Below, in pieces: positions 37,325-45,101 of a stretch of 64,000 nucleotides of DNA (position 1 is the first letter of the stretch; each line of letters starts with the position of its first letter). A program made the position numbers and the translations under genes. The stretch is from assembly GCF_003814875.1 (NCBI RefSeq), contig NZ_RKQF01000001.1, positions 3,968,001 to 4,032,000 of the forward strand. Reading direction: 5' to 3'. The notes beneath the pieces were generated by a model, which saw only the letters and a program-made list of their open reading frames with translations, was not told where the DNA came from and made no database searches. The DNA comes from Streptomyces sp. Ag109_O5-1. Its GTDB lineage: Bacteria > Actinomycetota > Actinomycetes > Streptomycetales > Streptomycetaceae.

Positions 37325-37369
37325 ATGACGTTCCGCGGTCTTCTTCTCGGCTGCCGCGGCGGGGCCTGA
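37325..37369 (+). CDS. leuL: leuA leader peptide
   Basis: A 14-codon ORF encoding MTFRGLLLGCRGGA with three consecutive leucine codons (CTT CTT CTC, two of them rare in this GC-rich genome). It lies 77 bp upstream of leuA and overlaps one arm of a pair of competing stems. This is the layout of ribosome-stalling attenuation for leucine; leucine leader peptides are known upstream of leuA in streptomycetes. Confidence 0.8.
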   Translation: MTFRGLLLGCRGGA

Positions 37370-37410
37370 CGCGACCGGCACCCCCGCCGCGGGTCGCCGT
37401 GCTGCCGGTC
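37354..37410 (+). promoter_or_regulatory. leuA attenuator with two mutually exclusive stems
   Basis: Stem I: CCGCGGCGGGG (37354-37364, inside the leader peptide) pairs perfectly with CCCCGCCGCGG (37382-37392). Stem II: GACCGGCA (37373-37380) pairs with TGCCGGTC (37403-37410). The stems interlock as a pseudoknot-like alternative, so a ribosome stalled on the leucine codons would shift the balance. No U-tract follows; control may be by termination or by access to the leuA start. Confidence 0.65.
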
Positions 37411-37446
37411 ACCGTCCGACCGACGAGCCGAGAGGCAGCAGCACCG

Positions 37447-39138
37447 ATGACCTTCCTGTGGAACCCGCAGCGCCCCAGTCCGATGCCGTACCACCGTTAC
37501 CGTCCCTTCCAGGACCGTGTGGACGTGACCGTGACGGACCGGGCCTGGCCAGCCGCCCGGATCGAGCGCGCCCCGCTGTGGGTGCCGGTCGACCTGCGCG
37601 ACGGCAACCAGGCGCTAGCCGAGCCGATGGACACCCCGCGCAAGCGCCGCTTCTTCGATCTGCTGGTCCGGACGGGCTTCAAGGAGATCGAGGTCGGCTA
37701 TCCGTCCGCCTCCCGGACGGACTTCGACTTCGTACGGCACCTGGTGACGGGCGGAGCCGTCCCGGACGACGTGACCCCGGTGGTCTTCACCCCGGCCCGC
37801 CCGGACCTGATCGACCGGACCTTCGATGCGATCGAGGGGCTGCCCCGGGCCGTCGTCCATCTCTACATCGCCACCTCGCCCGTGTGGCGGGACGTGGTGC
37901 TGCGCCGGGACCGGGCCGAGGTGTGGCGGACCGTGCGCGAGGCGGCCGAGCAGTTGGCGCGCCGGGCCGGGGACGCGCCCGGTGTCCGCTTCCAGTTCTC
38001 CCCGGAGACCTACAACCTCACCGAACCCGACTTCGTCCTCGAACTCTGCGACGGGCTGACCGAGTTGTGGGACGCGAGCCCGGACCGCCCGGTCACCCAC
38101 AACCTCCCGGCGACCGTGGAGATCGCCACCCCGAACGTCTACGCCGACCAGATCGAGTACGCCCACCGCAATCTCGCCCGCCGCGACTCGGTGATCCTCT
38201 CCGTCCATCCGCACAACGACCGCGGCACCGGTGTCGCCTGCGCCGAACTCGCCGTCCTGGCCGGCGCACAGCGGGTGGAGGGCTGTCTCTTCGGCAACGG
38301 CGAGCGCACCGGCAACGTCGACCTGGTCACCCTTGCGCTCAACCTGTTCGCCCAAGGGGTGGACCCGATGGTCGACTTCGGCGATATCGACGCGGTCCGG
38401 GAGACGGTCGAGGTGTGCAACCGGCTGCCGGTGCACCCCCGCCACCCGTACGCCGGTGACCTCGTCCACACCGCGTTCTCCGGCACCCACCAGGACGCGA
38501 TCAGCAAAGGTTTCGAAGAACACGCCCGCAACGCGGAGGAGTTGGGGGTTCCCGAGTCCCGGGCGCCCTGGTCCGTCCCCTACCTGCCGGTCGACCCGGC
38601 CGACCTGGGACGGACCTACGAAGCCGTGATCCGCGTCAACTCCCAGTCCGGCAAGGGCGGTTCGGCGTACCTCCTGCGCACCCACCATGGCATCGACCTG
38701 CCGGAGCGGATGCGTCCCGGATTCGCGCGCCTCGTCCAGGAGGTGACGGACGGGAGCGGCCGGGAGGCCACGCCGAAGGAGCTGTACGACCTCTTCCGCG
38801 CCGCCTACCTGGCCGACGGCGAGGTCCGGCTGGACTCCTGGGCGGTCCACGAGGAGGCGCCGGGCCGGCACCGCTTCGTCGGCACCCTGCGCACGGACGA
38901 CCGTACTGGCGACCACGAGGGCACGGGCCCCGGCCCGCTGACCGCGTTCGCGGACGCACTGACCGGCGCCGGGTACGTCACGGAGATCCTGGAGGTCACC
39001 GCGAGCGGGGCGTATGCCTTCGCCGAGTGCCGGGTGGCGGGGACGACGGCGGTCTGGGGCGCAGCCGAGGGCTCCTCGTCGCTGGCCGCCTCGGTGGGCG
39101 CGGTGCTGTCCGCGGTGAACCGGGCGGCGGTGCGATGA
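37447..39138 (+). CDS. leuA: 2-isopropylmalate synthase
   Basis: First committed enzyme of leucine synthesis: acetyl-CoA plus 2-ketoisovalerate gives 2-isopropylmalate. 563 residues. The catalytic barrel has VDLRDGNQALAEPMD (metal/catalytic), FKEIEVGYPSASRTDFDF and VHPHNDRGTGVA (metal His), and GCLFGNGERTGNVDL. The C-terminal third is the LeuA allosteric domain that binds leucine. The start at 37447 gives the family N-terminus (MTFLWNPQRPSPMPYHRYRP). Its stop overlaps a truncated ABC ATPase gene as ATGA. Confidence 0.96.
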   Translation: MTFLWNPQRPSPMPYHRYRPFQDRVDVTVTDRAWPAARIERAPLWVPVDLRDGNQALAEPMDTPRKRRFFDLLVRTGFKEIEVGYPSASRTDFDFVRHLVTGGAVPDDVTPVVFTPARPDLIDRTFDAIEGLPRAVVHLYIATSPVWRDVVLRRDRAEVWRTVREAAEQLARRAGDAPGVRFQFSPETYNLTEPDFVLELCDGLTELWDASPDRPVTHNLPATVEIATPNVYADQIEYAHRNLARRDSVILSVHPHNDRGTGVACAELAVLAGAQRVEGCLFGNGERTGNVDLVTLALNLFAQGVDPMVDFGDIDAVRETVEVCNRLPVHPRHPYAGDLVHTAFSGTHQDAISKGFEEHARNAEELGVPESRAPWSVPYLPVDPADLGRTYEAVIRVNSQSGKGGSAYLLRTHHGIDLPERMRPGFARLVQEVTDGSGREATPKELYDLFRAAYLADGEVRLDSWAVHEEAPGRHRFVGTLRTDDRTGDHEGTGPGPLTAFADALTGAGYVTEILEVTASGAYAFAECRVAGTTAVWGAAEGSSSLAASVGAVLSAVNRAAVR

Positions 39139-39461
39139 GCGTCGTACTGTGCGTGGACGATGTGCACGTGGTGCGCGACGGACGGCCGATCCTCCAGGAA
39201 GTGTCGCTGACCGTCCGGGCCGGCGAGCACTGGGCGCTGCTCGGGGCCAACGGCGCCGGCAAGTCCACCCTGCTCGGTCTGCTCGGGGCCCTGTCCCATC
39301 CGACGCGGGGGACCGTGGAGGTCCTCGGCAGCCGGCTGGGCCGCGTCGACCTGCGCGAACTGCGGACCCGGGTGGGTCATGTCGACCCCCGCCACCCGCT
39401 GACCGAACCGCTGCGGGTCCGGGACGTCGTCCTGACCGGGGCATGGGAATCCGGGGCATGA
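39135..39461 (+). pseudogene. Truncated ABC transporter ATPase
   Basis: 108 codons. The N-terminus is a normal NBD: VVRDGRPILQEVSLTVRAGE and Walker A LLGANGAGKSTL, then GRVDLRELRTRVGHV. The frame stops right after VRDVVLTGAW, before the signature motif, Walker B and H-loop; intact relatives have about 260 residues. Translation is coupled to leuA by a 4-nt overlap. A strong terminator follows at once, suggesting a deletion joined the gene to the terminator. It cannot hydrolyse ATP as an ABC dimer. Confidence 0.8.
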
Positions 39462-39464
39462 GAG

Positions 39465-39500
39465 AGGGGGCGCCCGCGGCTCGACGGCCGGGCGCCCCCT
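39465..39500. terminator. Bidirectional terminator hairpin between leuA unit and EF-hand gene
   Basis: AGGGGGCGCCCG (39465-39476) pairs perfectly with CGGGCGCCCCCT (39489-39500) around a 12-nt loop, flanked by GAGAG and CCCTCTC that can extend the stem imperfectly. It lies between two convergent genes, whose stops are at 39461 and 39511. Confidence 0.85.
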
Positions 39501-39510
39501 CCCTCTCGGC

Positions 39511-39723
39511 TCACTTGGTCAGGTGGGCCCAGAACTCGTCGAACGACAGAACCTTGTCGCCGTTCAGGTCGCGGCTGTTGATGATCGCCTGGGCGACCGT
39601 CTCGGTGACGTTCCAGTCGCCCCCCTGCGCGAGAGCGGACTTGAACTCGGCGGCGGTGATGAAACCGTCACCGTCCGCGTCGATCCGCTGGAAATGCTCG
39701 CGTGCCTCGTCGATGTCCGCCAC
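39511..39723 (-). CDS. EF-hand calcium-binding protein
   Basis: 70 residues with two canonical EF-hand loops: DADGDGFITAAE (about 15-26) and DLNGDKVLSFDE (about 52-63). Both have Asp at position 1, the central Gly at 6 and Glu at 12, so calcium binding is expected. No signal peptide, so it is cytoplasmic. GTG 39723 follows AAAGGGGC. It resembles the small Streptomyces CabB/CabD-type calcium proteins, whose partners are mostly unknown. Confidence 0.9.
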   Translation of the reverse strand: MADIDEAREHFQRIDADGDGFITAAEFKSALAQGGDWNVTETVAQAIINSRDLNGDKVLSFDEFWAHLTK

Positions 39724-39782
39724 CGATCCGCCCCTTTTATCCGTGCTTCTACTGTCATGCAGACGTACTGTCGCAGGTCAGG

Positions 39783-40697
39783 TTAACGGTCCACGCGAAG
39801 CTCCAGTGCGGCGACCACCCAGGCGAACTCCTGCTCGTAGGTCGCCTGCGGGCCGAGGCCGCTCACCGCGGCCGACAGCTCGCGGTAACGGGCGACCCGC
39901 GCATTCGTCGCCGCGGTCAACCGCTCCAGTACGGCGGCCCGGTCGGCGTCGCCCAGCAGCTCGCGCAGAATCCGCTCGGCCTCGGGGTCCTCGGGAGCCA
40001 GCCCCCGGCGCAGGGCCTCGCCCCCGGTCTGCACCAGGCGGCTCATGAACCAGAGAGAAGTGCCCGCGGGGACATCGGGTCCCCGGTCCGCCGCGTTGAA
40101 CTCGACCATCTTCCGCATCAGCGCCCGGAACTCCGGGTCCTGGATCATCTCGGCGAGCTCCACCCAGGCGTCCACCTGCTCGGGTGTGGGGTCGTCGGGC
40201 AACTCCGCGACCGCGAAGCGGAGGCGGGTGCGGATGTCGGGGTCGGCCGTGTCCAGCCCTTCGAAGATCTCCGTTGTGAAGTCCTCGACGATCCGCCTCC
40301 GCTCGGCCGCCGACAGCCGTGCCAGTCTGTTCATCAGGGTCGTCTCCTCCGCACTCGAACCGCGTCGTGCCACGGTCGACAGCACCGCCCGGGTCACCTT
40401 CAGGGAGCGGATCTGCGCGTCCAGCGCCGCCACATGCGCCGCCGCGACCTCCGCCACGGTCCGCTCGCCGGCCAGCACCTCGCGCACATGCCCCAGGCCG
40501 AGCCCCAGCTCGCGCAGGGTGCGGATCAGCTCAAGGCGCGCGAAGGACTCGGCGTCGTAGAGCCGGTAGCCGCCGGCGGAGCGGGTCACCGGGGTGAGCA
40601 CGCCCTCGTCGGACCAGTAGCGGATGGTGCGCACGGTCAGCCCGGTGGCCTTCGCCAGCTCTCCGATGGTGAAAAGTCCGGTGCCGTCGTCGATCAT
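39783..40697 (-). CDS. MerR-family transcriptional regulator
   Basis: 304 residues. The MerR winged helix (about 8-75) reads FTIGELAKATGLTVRTIRYW, SDEGVLTPVTRSAGGYRLYD and ARLELIRTLRELGLGLGHV. A dimerisation helix and a long helical C-terminal domain without Cys clusters follow, suggesting an organic ligand rather than a metal. ATG 40697 is chosen for the MIDDGTGLFTIGEL start. It is divergent from a GNAT gene with 46 bp between starts. Confidence 0.9.
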   Translation of the reverse strand: MIDDGTGLFTIGELAKATGLTVRTIRYWSDEGVLTPVTRSAGGYRLYDAESFARLELIRTLRELGLGLGHVREVLAGERTVAEVAAAHVAALDAQIRSLKVTRAVLSTVARRGSSAEETTLMNRLARLSAAERRRIVEDFTTEIFEGLDTADPDIRTRLRFAVAELPDDPTPEQVDAWVELAEMIQDPEFRALMRKMVEFNAADRGPDVPAGTSLWFMSRLVQTGGEALRRGLAPEDPEAERILRELLGDADRAAVLERLTAATNARVARYRELSAAVSGLGPQATYEQEFAWVVAALELRVDR

Positions 40698-40704
40698 GTC
40701 TGCG

Positions 40705-40735
40705 AGTGTGGGCCTTCCAGTGGGTGGAGACTCAA
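40705..40735 (-). promoter_or_regulatory. MerR-type promoter with 19-bp spacer
   Basis: On the minus strand TTGAGT (40735-40730) and CACACT (40710-40705) are 19 bp apart, the overlong spacer typical of MerR-activated promoters. The spacer contains an imperfect dyad, CTCCA-CCCAC-TGGAA. Transcription would begin at about 40698, at the ATG of the merR gene, implying a leaderless autoregulated transcript. Confidence 0.5.
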
Positions 40736-40743
40736 GGAGCACG

Positions 40744-41415
40744 GTGGCAGAGACACTGCGGGACATTCTCGACGCGGCGGCCCGTGGCGTCTTCCCGCCG
40801 CCCGACGGCCGTACGACCGTCGTACCGCAGCCGTCCCCCCGGGACGCCGGGGTCCTCTCCTTCACCGCGCACTCGGTGGTCTTCGTCGACGAGGACCCGG
40901 AGTGGGTGTACGACACCCTGCGCGCGACCCCGAGCGACCCGCTGGCCGCGTCGATGAACTCGCGCTTCCTCACCGCCCTGATGGACCGCACGGGCCGGGA
41001 GCAGGAGACGATCGACATGCTGCTGGTCGCCGGCCCGCTGCCCGGCCGCCCGGACCTGCCGCTGACGGAACTCACCGGCCCCGACCACTCCCGGGTCGCC
41101 TACGCCCGAAACCGCCGCGACGAGGTGCGCGCCTGGGCGGCGGACGGCGGGGTGGTGGTGCTCGGCCGGGGCGTCGCGGGACGTCTGGAGGTCTCGGTGG
41201 AGGTGGACGAGGGGGTACGGCAGCGGGGGCTGGGCCGGGCGCTGGTGACCGCCGCCCGGCACCTCGCCGGGGAACCCCTGTGGGCGCAGGTCGCCCCGGG
41301 GAACGCCCGCAGCGTACGGGCGTTCCAGGCGGCCGGCTATGTGGCGGTCGGCGCCGAGGCGCTGCTGCTGAAGTCTGAGACTCAGCGGAAGACGCCCGTG
41401 TGCCCCAGCGAATAG
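40744..41415 (+). CDS. GNAT-family N-acetyltransferase
   Basis: 223 residues. The acetyl-CoA-binding motif is VDEGVRQRGLGRALVTAARH in the C-terminal third, followed by VAPGNARSVRAFQAAGYVAV, which is standard GNAT. The N-terminal 120 residues are a family-specific extension (VVFVDEDPEWVYDTL). GTG 40744 has AAGGAG four nt upstream. The 3' end overlaps the convergent propeller gene by 34 bp. Substrate unknown; the linked MerR regulator hints at a stress- or drug-related role. Confidence 0.87.
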   Translation: MAETLRDILDAAARGVFPPPDGRTTVVPQPSPRDAGVLSFTAHSVVFVDEDPEWVYDTLRATPSDPLAASMNSRFLTALMDRTGREQETIDMLLVAGPLPGRPDLPLTELTGPDHSRVAYARNRRDEVRAWAADGGVVVLGRGVAGRLEVSVEVDEGVRQRGLGRALVTAARHLAGEPLWAQVAPGNARSVRAFQAAGYVAVGAEALLLKSETQRKTPVCPSE

Positions 41416-42572
41416 CGGCCCGGCTGCGGGTAGACGGCGAGTCCGTGCGGGCCGCTGCCGACGTGGATGCGGGCCAGTTCCCTGCCGGTGCCGGTGTCGA
41501 TGGCGTACACCTCGGAGTTGTAGCGGCCGGACAGCCACAGCACCTTGCCGTCCGCCGAGACCCCGCCCATGTCCGGGCTGCCGCCGCCGGGCAGCCGCCA
41601 CTTGTCCGTCAGCCGGTGCTGGGCGAAGTCGAAGACGGAGATCGTGCCCTCGCCGCGGTTGGAGATGTACATCACGCGTGAGTCCCGGCTGACGTAGAGC
41701 CCGTGGGCGCCCTTGCCGGTGTGCAGGAGGGTCGGCTTGGTGAAGCGGTCGCCGTCCAGGATCCACAGCCCGTCGGCCATCATGTCGGCGATGTAGAACA
41801 GCTTGCCGTCGGGCGACATCTTCACGTCCTGCGGCATCGCGCCGTGGAACGGCAGTTTCTCCTGCCGGAGCACCTCCATCTTCTCGGTGTCCACCTTGAG
41901 CACCTCACCGCTGAACTCGCAGGACACGATGAAGTACCGGCCGTCGAGCGAGAAGTCGGCGTGGTTGACGCCGTAGCAGGTGACCGGGAGGGACTTGACC
42001 GTCTTCATGGTGTGCGCGTCCCGGAACACCAGCGCGCGGTCCTGGGAGGCCATCACGATCGCGTACTTGCCGTCGGGGGTGAAGTACAGGTTGTACGGGT
42101 CGTGCACGGCGACCGGCTTGCCGACCCGGCCGGTCTTCGGGTCGATGGGGGTGAGGCTGTTGCCCAGGTCGTTGTTGACCCAGAGGGTCTTCATGTCCCA
42201 GGACGGCACCACGTGCTGCGGCTGCCGGCCGACCCGGACGGTCCTGATCACCCGGTAGGTCTTGGGGTCGATGACCGAGACGGTGTCGGAGTTGGTGTTG
42301 GGGACGTAGACCAGGGACGGGAAGCCCTTGACGACCGGTGACAGGTTGTTGGGCCGGTCAGCGGCGTACACGTCGTGCGGGTCGAGGACGGGGGGCATGC
42401 CCGGCAGCCCGTCGACGACCTGGTTCGCCTGCGCCTGCGCCTGCGGAGGAGCGCTGCTGTGCGCGGCCTGTTCGTCGGGCTGCCCGGATCCGCCGCTGCA
42501 CGCGGAGAGCAGTGCCAGGGCGGCGAGGGCGGCAGCGGCGGCCGGCAGCCGGACGGCTTTCGTGGTTCGCAT
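41382..42572 (-). CDS. Secreted YVTN beta-propeller lipoprotein
   Basis: 396 residues. The signal peptide ends in ALLSAC (lipobox Cys about residue 25). A Gln/Ala-rich linker leads to a seven-bladed propeller with repeats such as LVYVPNTNSDTVSVIDPKTY, LWVNNDLGNSLTPIDPKTG and VMYISNRGEGTISVFD. Such proteins act as outer binding or structural modules. Its ATG overlaps the stop of the deacetylase gene (TGATG), so the two are translationally coupled and probably work together at the cell surface. Confidence 0.88.
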   Translation of the reverse strand: MRTTKAVRLPAAAAALAALALLSACSGGSGQPDEQAAHSSAPPQAQAQANQVVDGLPGMPPVLDPHDVYAADRPNNLSPVVKGFPSLVYVPNTNSDTVSVIDPKTYRVIRTVRVGRQPQHVVPSWDMKTLWVNNDLGNSLTPIDPKTGRVGKPVAVHDPYNLYFTPDGKYAIVMASQDRALVFRDAHTMKTVKSLPVTCYGVNHADFSLDGRYFIVSCEFSGEVLKVDTEKMEVLRQEKLPFHGAMPQDVKMSPDGKLFYIADMMADGLWILDGDRFTKPTLLHTGKGAHGLYVSRDSRVMYISNRGEGTISVFDFAQHRLTDKWRLPGGGSPDMGGVSADGKVLWLSGRYNSEVYAIDTGTGRELARIHVGSGPHGLAVYPQPGRYSLGHTGVFR

Positions 42573-43336
42573 CAGCTCAGCAGCTCCGTGGTGGTGACCG
42601 CACGCAGTCCGCGGCGGTCGAGTTCTTGGAGTACGGCGGGGAGGGCGGCGACCGTGTCCGGGTATCCGAAGTGCATGCTCACCACCGAGCCGCCGGTGGC
42701 CTCCGCGAGCACCTTGCGGGTGATGGCCGTGGCGCCGGGCCGGGTGTAGTCGAGCGAGTCGACGTCGTACGACAGCACGTGCGGGTAGCCGACGTCGGCG
42801 GCGAGCCGGACGACGAGCGGCGTCGCGGTCGGGGCCCTGGACGGGCGGAACCACCGGCCGATCGAGCCGGTGAGGCGTCTGAGGCTCTTCGCGCAGTCGG
42901 CGATCTCCCTGCGGGCGTCGGTCTCCGACATGGCGTTGATGGAGATGTGCCGCTGGGTGTGGTTGCCGAGGTCGTGACCGCCGTCGAGGACACGGCGGGC
43001 CATGGCCGGGTACGTGTCGAGCCAGGTGCCCACGGCCAGGACGGTGAGACGGGCGCCGTGTTTCTCGGCCGTGGTGAGGAGTTGGGTGGCCAGGGCGGGG
43101 TCGCCCTGGCCGTGGAAGGTGAGGGCCACCTGGGGGCGGGTGCGGGGACCGTGTGTGATCTGTGCGGGGAGCGGCTTGGGGGCAGCTGAAGCCGACGCCG
43201 ATGCGGGGGTTGTGGCGGGCGGTGCCGCAGTGGCCGTACCGGTGTTGCCGCAACCGGTGGTGAGTGCGCCTCCGGCAGCAAGGGCGGCGCCTGCGCGGAG
43301 GACGTCGCGTCGGTTGGTGGGGGTCACCTGCACCAT
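42572..43336 (-). CDS. Polysaccharide deacetylase-family lipoprotein with altered motif 1
   Basis: 254 residues. A twin-arginine-like start (TNRRDVLRAGAALAAGGAL) leads to a lipobox ending TTGC. The NodB-type fold is seen in VLAVGTWLDTYPAMARRVLD and GGHDLGNHTQRH (metal motif HxxxH). Motif 1, normally TFDDGP, is instead LTFHGQGDP, lacking the Asp-Asp pair that supplies catalytic base and metal ligand. It may still bind metal through Asp in GDP, or be a binding rather than catalytic protein. The upstream 50 bp are AT-rich. Confidence 0.82.
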   Translation of the reverse strand: MVQVTPTNRRDVLRAGAALAAGGALTTGCGNTGTATAAPPATTPASASASAAPKPLPAQITHGPRTRPQVALTFHGQGDPALATQLLTTAEKHGARLTVLAVGTWLDTYPAMARRVLDGGHDLGNHTQRHISINAMSETDARREIADCAKSLRRLTGSIGRWFRPSRAPTATPLVVRLAADVGYPHVLSYDVDSLDYTRPGATAITRKVLAEATGGSVVSMHFGYPDTVAALPAVLQELDRRGLRAVTTTELLS

Positions 43337-43426
43337 TTAAAAGGGGGCAGGTAAGAAAATGGGCGATTGACCTGATAAGGGTTATTTTTGCACGGTGCGG
43401 GCCGACGAGGACCGGTCGCACGGTTC

Positions 43427-43930
43427 CTACCGGTCGGCGACCCGCATCTCGAACCATGTCGTCTTGCCTCGCGGGAGGAGGTCGACCCCCCACCGGTCCG
43501 ACAGCTTGTCCACCAGGAACAGCCCCCGACCACTGATGTCCGTGTCCTGAACCGGCATCAGACAGGGCAGCCCCCGGGACGGGTCCCGGACCTCGATCCT
43601 GATCCAGCCGGGCCGGCGGCGCATCCGCAGACCGAACACCCGGGCCCCCGTGTGCCGCACCGCGTTCCCCACCAGTTCCGAGACGAGTAAGACCGCGTCC
43701 TCGGTCATCTTGGGGCCCAGTCTCCACTGGCGGAGGACGACAACCTGGGCGAGCCGGCGGGCCGTCGCCGCGGACTCGGGGCGGGACGGCAGCGGAACCT
43801 CCGCCTCCGTCGGGTTGCCGAACAGTTCGATCGCCTTGAGTGCCCGCTCGTCCTCGACCGCAGGCGACCAGCGCGCCGCGGCCGCACGGCTGTGTCCCCG
43901 CGGCTGTTCGATGCCCTCCAGCCCCGCCAT
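43427..43930 (-). CDS. RsbW-like ATP-binding protein (possible anti-sigma factor)
   Basis: 167 residues with a Bergerat/HATPase_c fold: AVLLVSELVGNAVRHTG (N box), IEVRDPSRGLP (G1-like) and DISGRGLFLVDKLSDRWGV (G2). No kinase dimerisation domain is present. Streptomyces has many such RsbW-type proteins, most of unknown partner. ATG 43930 gives MAGLEGIEQPRGHS; in-frame starts further upstream add a low-complexity tail. No anti-anti-sigma gene is adjacent. Confidence 0.85.
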   Translation of the reverse strand: MAGLEGIEQPRGHSRAAAARWSPAVEDERALKAIELFGNPTEAEVPLPSRPESAATARRLAQVVVLRQWRLGPKMTEDAVLLVSELVGNAVRHTGARVFGLRMRRRPGWIRIEVRDPSRGLPCLMPVQDTDISGRGLFLVDKLSDRWGVDLLPRGKTTWFEMRVADR

Positions 43931-44115
43931 GCCCCCATCATGGCCGCCCCGAGCGCCCTCCGGGGCCGTTCCGGAGGAATACTCCCCTCGAAAGCCTCCA
44001 CCCGGCGACAGTCGGTCGGCATATGCCGAAGGCATTTCGGAGGCGCTCAAAGCCTGCCCGACCTGCGACGACACCCCGTCCCCGGGCAATCGCCAGACCC
44101 CCTCGACAAGGCGTA

Positions 44116-44132
44116 CTTAAGGTTGCCTTAAG
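44116..44132. promoter_or_regulatory. Inverted repeat CTTAAGG-TTG-CCTTAAG
   Basis: A perfect 7-3-7 inverted repeat in the gap between the enoyl-CoA hydratase stop (44220) and the RsbW-like start (43930). It is AT-rich for this genome and 186 bp upstream of the RsbW-like gene. Candidate operator or end-of-transcript hairpin; nothing decides between them. Confidence 0.4.
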
Positions 44133-44219
44133 GCTCCCATAAACCGCCCCATCGAGGGACCCGGAATCAGACATCACGTCAACTGCAAGTGGTTCGGGGC
44201 ATTCACAACAGGGGGAAGA

Positions 44220-44987
44220 TCACAGGAACTTGGCCTTGCCCGGCCCTTCCTCGACGAAGCTGCGCATACCACGCTCACGGTCCTCGGTCGCGAACAGCCC
44301 GGCGAACCAGTTCCGTTCGACGGCGAGCCCGGTCTCCAGGTCGGTCTCGACGCCGGTGTCGATCGCCTCCTTGGCGGCCCGCAGCGCGATCGCGGGCCCC
44401 TGGGCGAGCCTGGCGGCCCAGGCGTGCGCCTCGGTGTGGACGTCGGCGGCGGGCACGACACGATCGACGAGGCCGATGGCGAGCGCCTCGTCCGCCTTGA
44501 CCATACGCCCGGTGAAGATCAGGTCCTTGGCCTTGGAAGGGCCGACCAGGCGGGGCAACCGCTGGGTGCCGCCCGCCCCCGGGATGAGCCCGAGCAGGAT
44601 CTCGGGCTGCCCGAGCTTGGCGTTGTCGGCGGCGATGCGGTAGTCGGCGCAGAGGGCCAGCTCGCAACCACCGCCAAGCGCATACCCGGTGATGGCGGCG
44701 ACGACCGGCTTGGGGATCCGGGCGACGGCGGTGAAGGAGTCCTGGAGCGCGCGGGCCCGCAGAATCATGGCCGTGTGGTCCATGTTCTGCATTTCCTTGA
44801 TGTCGGCCCCCGCCGCGAAGACCTTCTCACCGCCATAGATGACGACGGCTCGGACATCCTCACGGCGGCCGGCCTCTTCCGCCAGCTCCTTGATCCGATC
44901 CTGGGTGGCTACGTCGAGCGCGTTCATGGGCGGCCGGTCCAGCCTCAGCGTGCCCACGCCTTCGGCGACTTCGAGGGTTACAGTCAT
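44220..44987 (-). CDS. Enoyl-CoA hydratase/isomerase family protein
   Basis: 255-residue crotonase-fold enzyme, which adds water across 2-enoyl-CoA in fatty-acid or related acyl-CoA degradation. Oxyanion-hole and active-site segments: VFAAGADIKEMQ, ALGGGCELALCADYRIA and GQPEILLGLIPGAGGTQRL with the two conserved glutamates. The C-terminal helix MRSFVEEGPGKAKFL is typical. Single gene, with a dispersed repeat just upstream. Confidence 0.93.
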   Translation of the reverse strand: MTVTLEVAEGVGTLRLDRPPMNALDVATQDRIKELAEEAGRREDVRAVVIYGGEKVFAAGADIKEMQNMDHTAMILRARALQDSFTAVARIPKPVVAAITGYALGGGCELALCADYRIAADNAKLGQPEILLGLIPGAGGTQRLPRLVGPSKAKDLIFTGRMVKADEALAIGLVDRVVPAADVHTEAHAWAARLAQGPAIALRAAKEAIDTGVETDLETGLAVERNWFAGLFATEDRERGMRSFVEEGPGKAKFL

Positions 44988-45013
44988 GCCCAGCAGGTTA
45001 ACGCCGGTTCAGC

Positions 45014-45094
45014 AGCGCCCCGTAAGGGGCGCGGGGCGGTAGCGATGTGCGGCTACCGCCGCGTGGGCGCGAGCAGCCCCCACGCACCCGCAGC
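45014..45094. repeat. Dispersed GC-rich repeat, copy 2
   Basis: Runs from CGCCCCGTAAGGGGCGCGGGG through GATGTGCGGCTACCGCCGCG to CCCCCACGCACCCGCAGC. The first part matches the 4881-4943 copy; the last part matches the tails of the copies inside the ABC genes at 55.1 and 59.1 kb. It lies between the enoyl-CoA hydratase start and the L,D-transpeptidase stop. CCCCGTAAGGGG and GCGGTAGCG...CTACCGC make it strongly self-pairing. Confidence 0.8.
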
Positions 45095-45101
45095 CGAGGA
45101 A

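Noticed and set aside
44116..44132. Iron-box (DmdR/IdeR) site
   Set aside because: The inverted repeat resembles the iron box only loosely and no iron-related gene is near.
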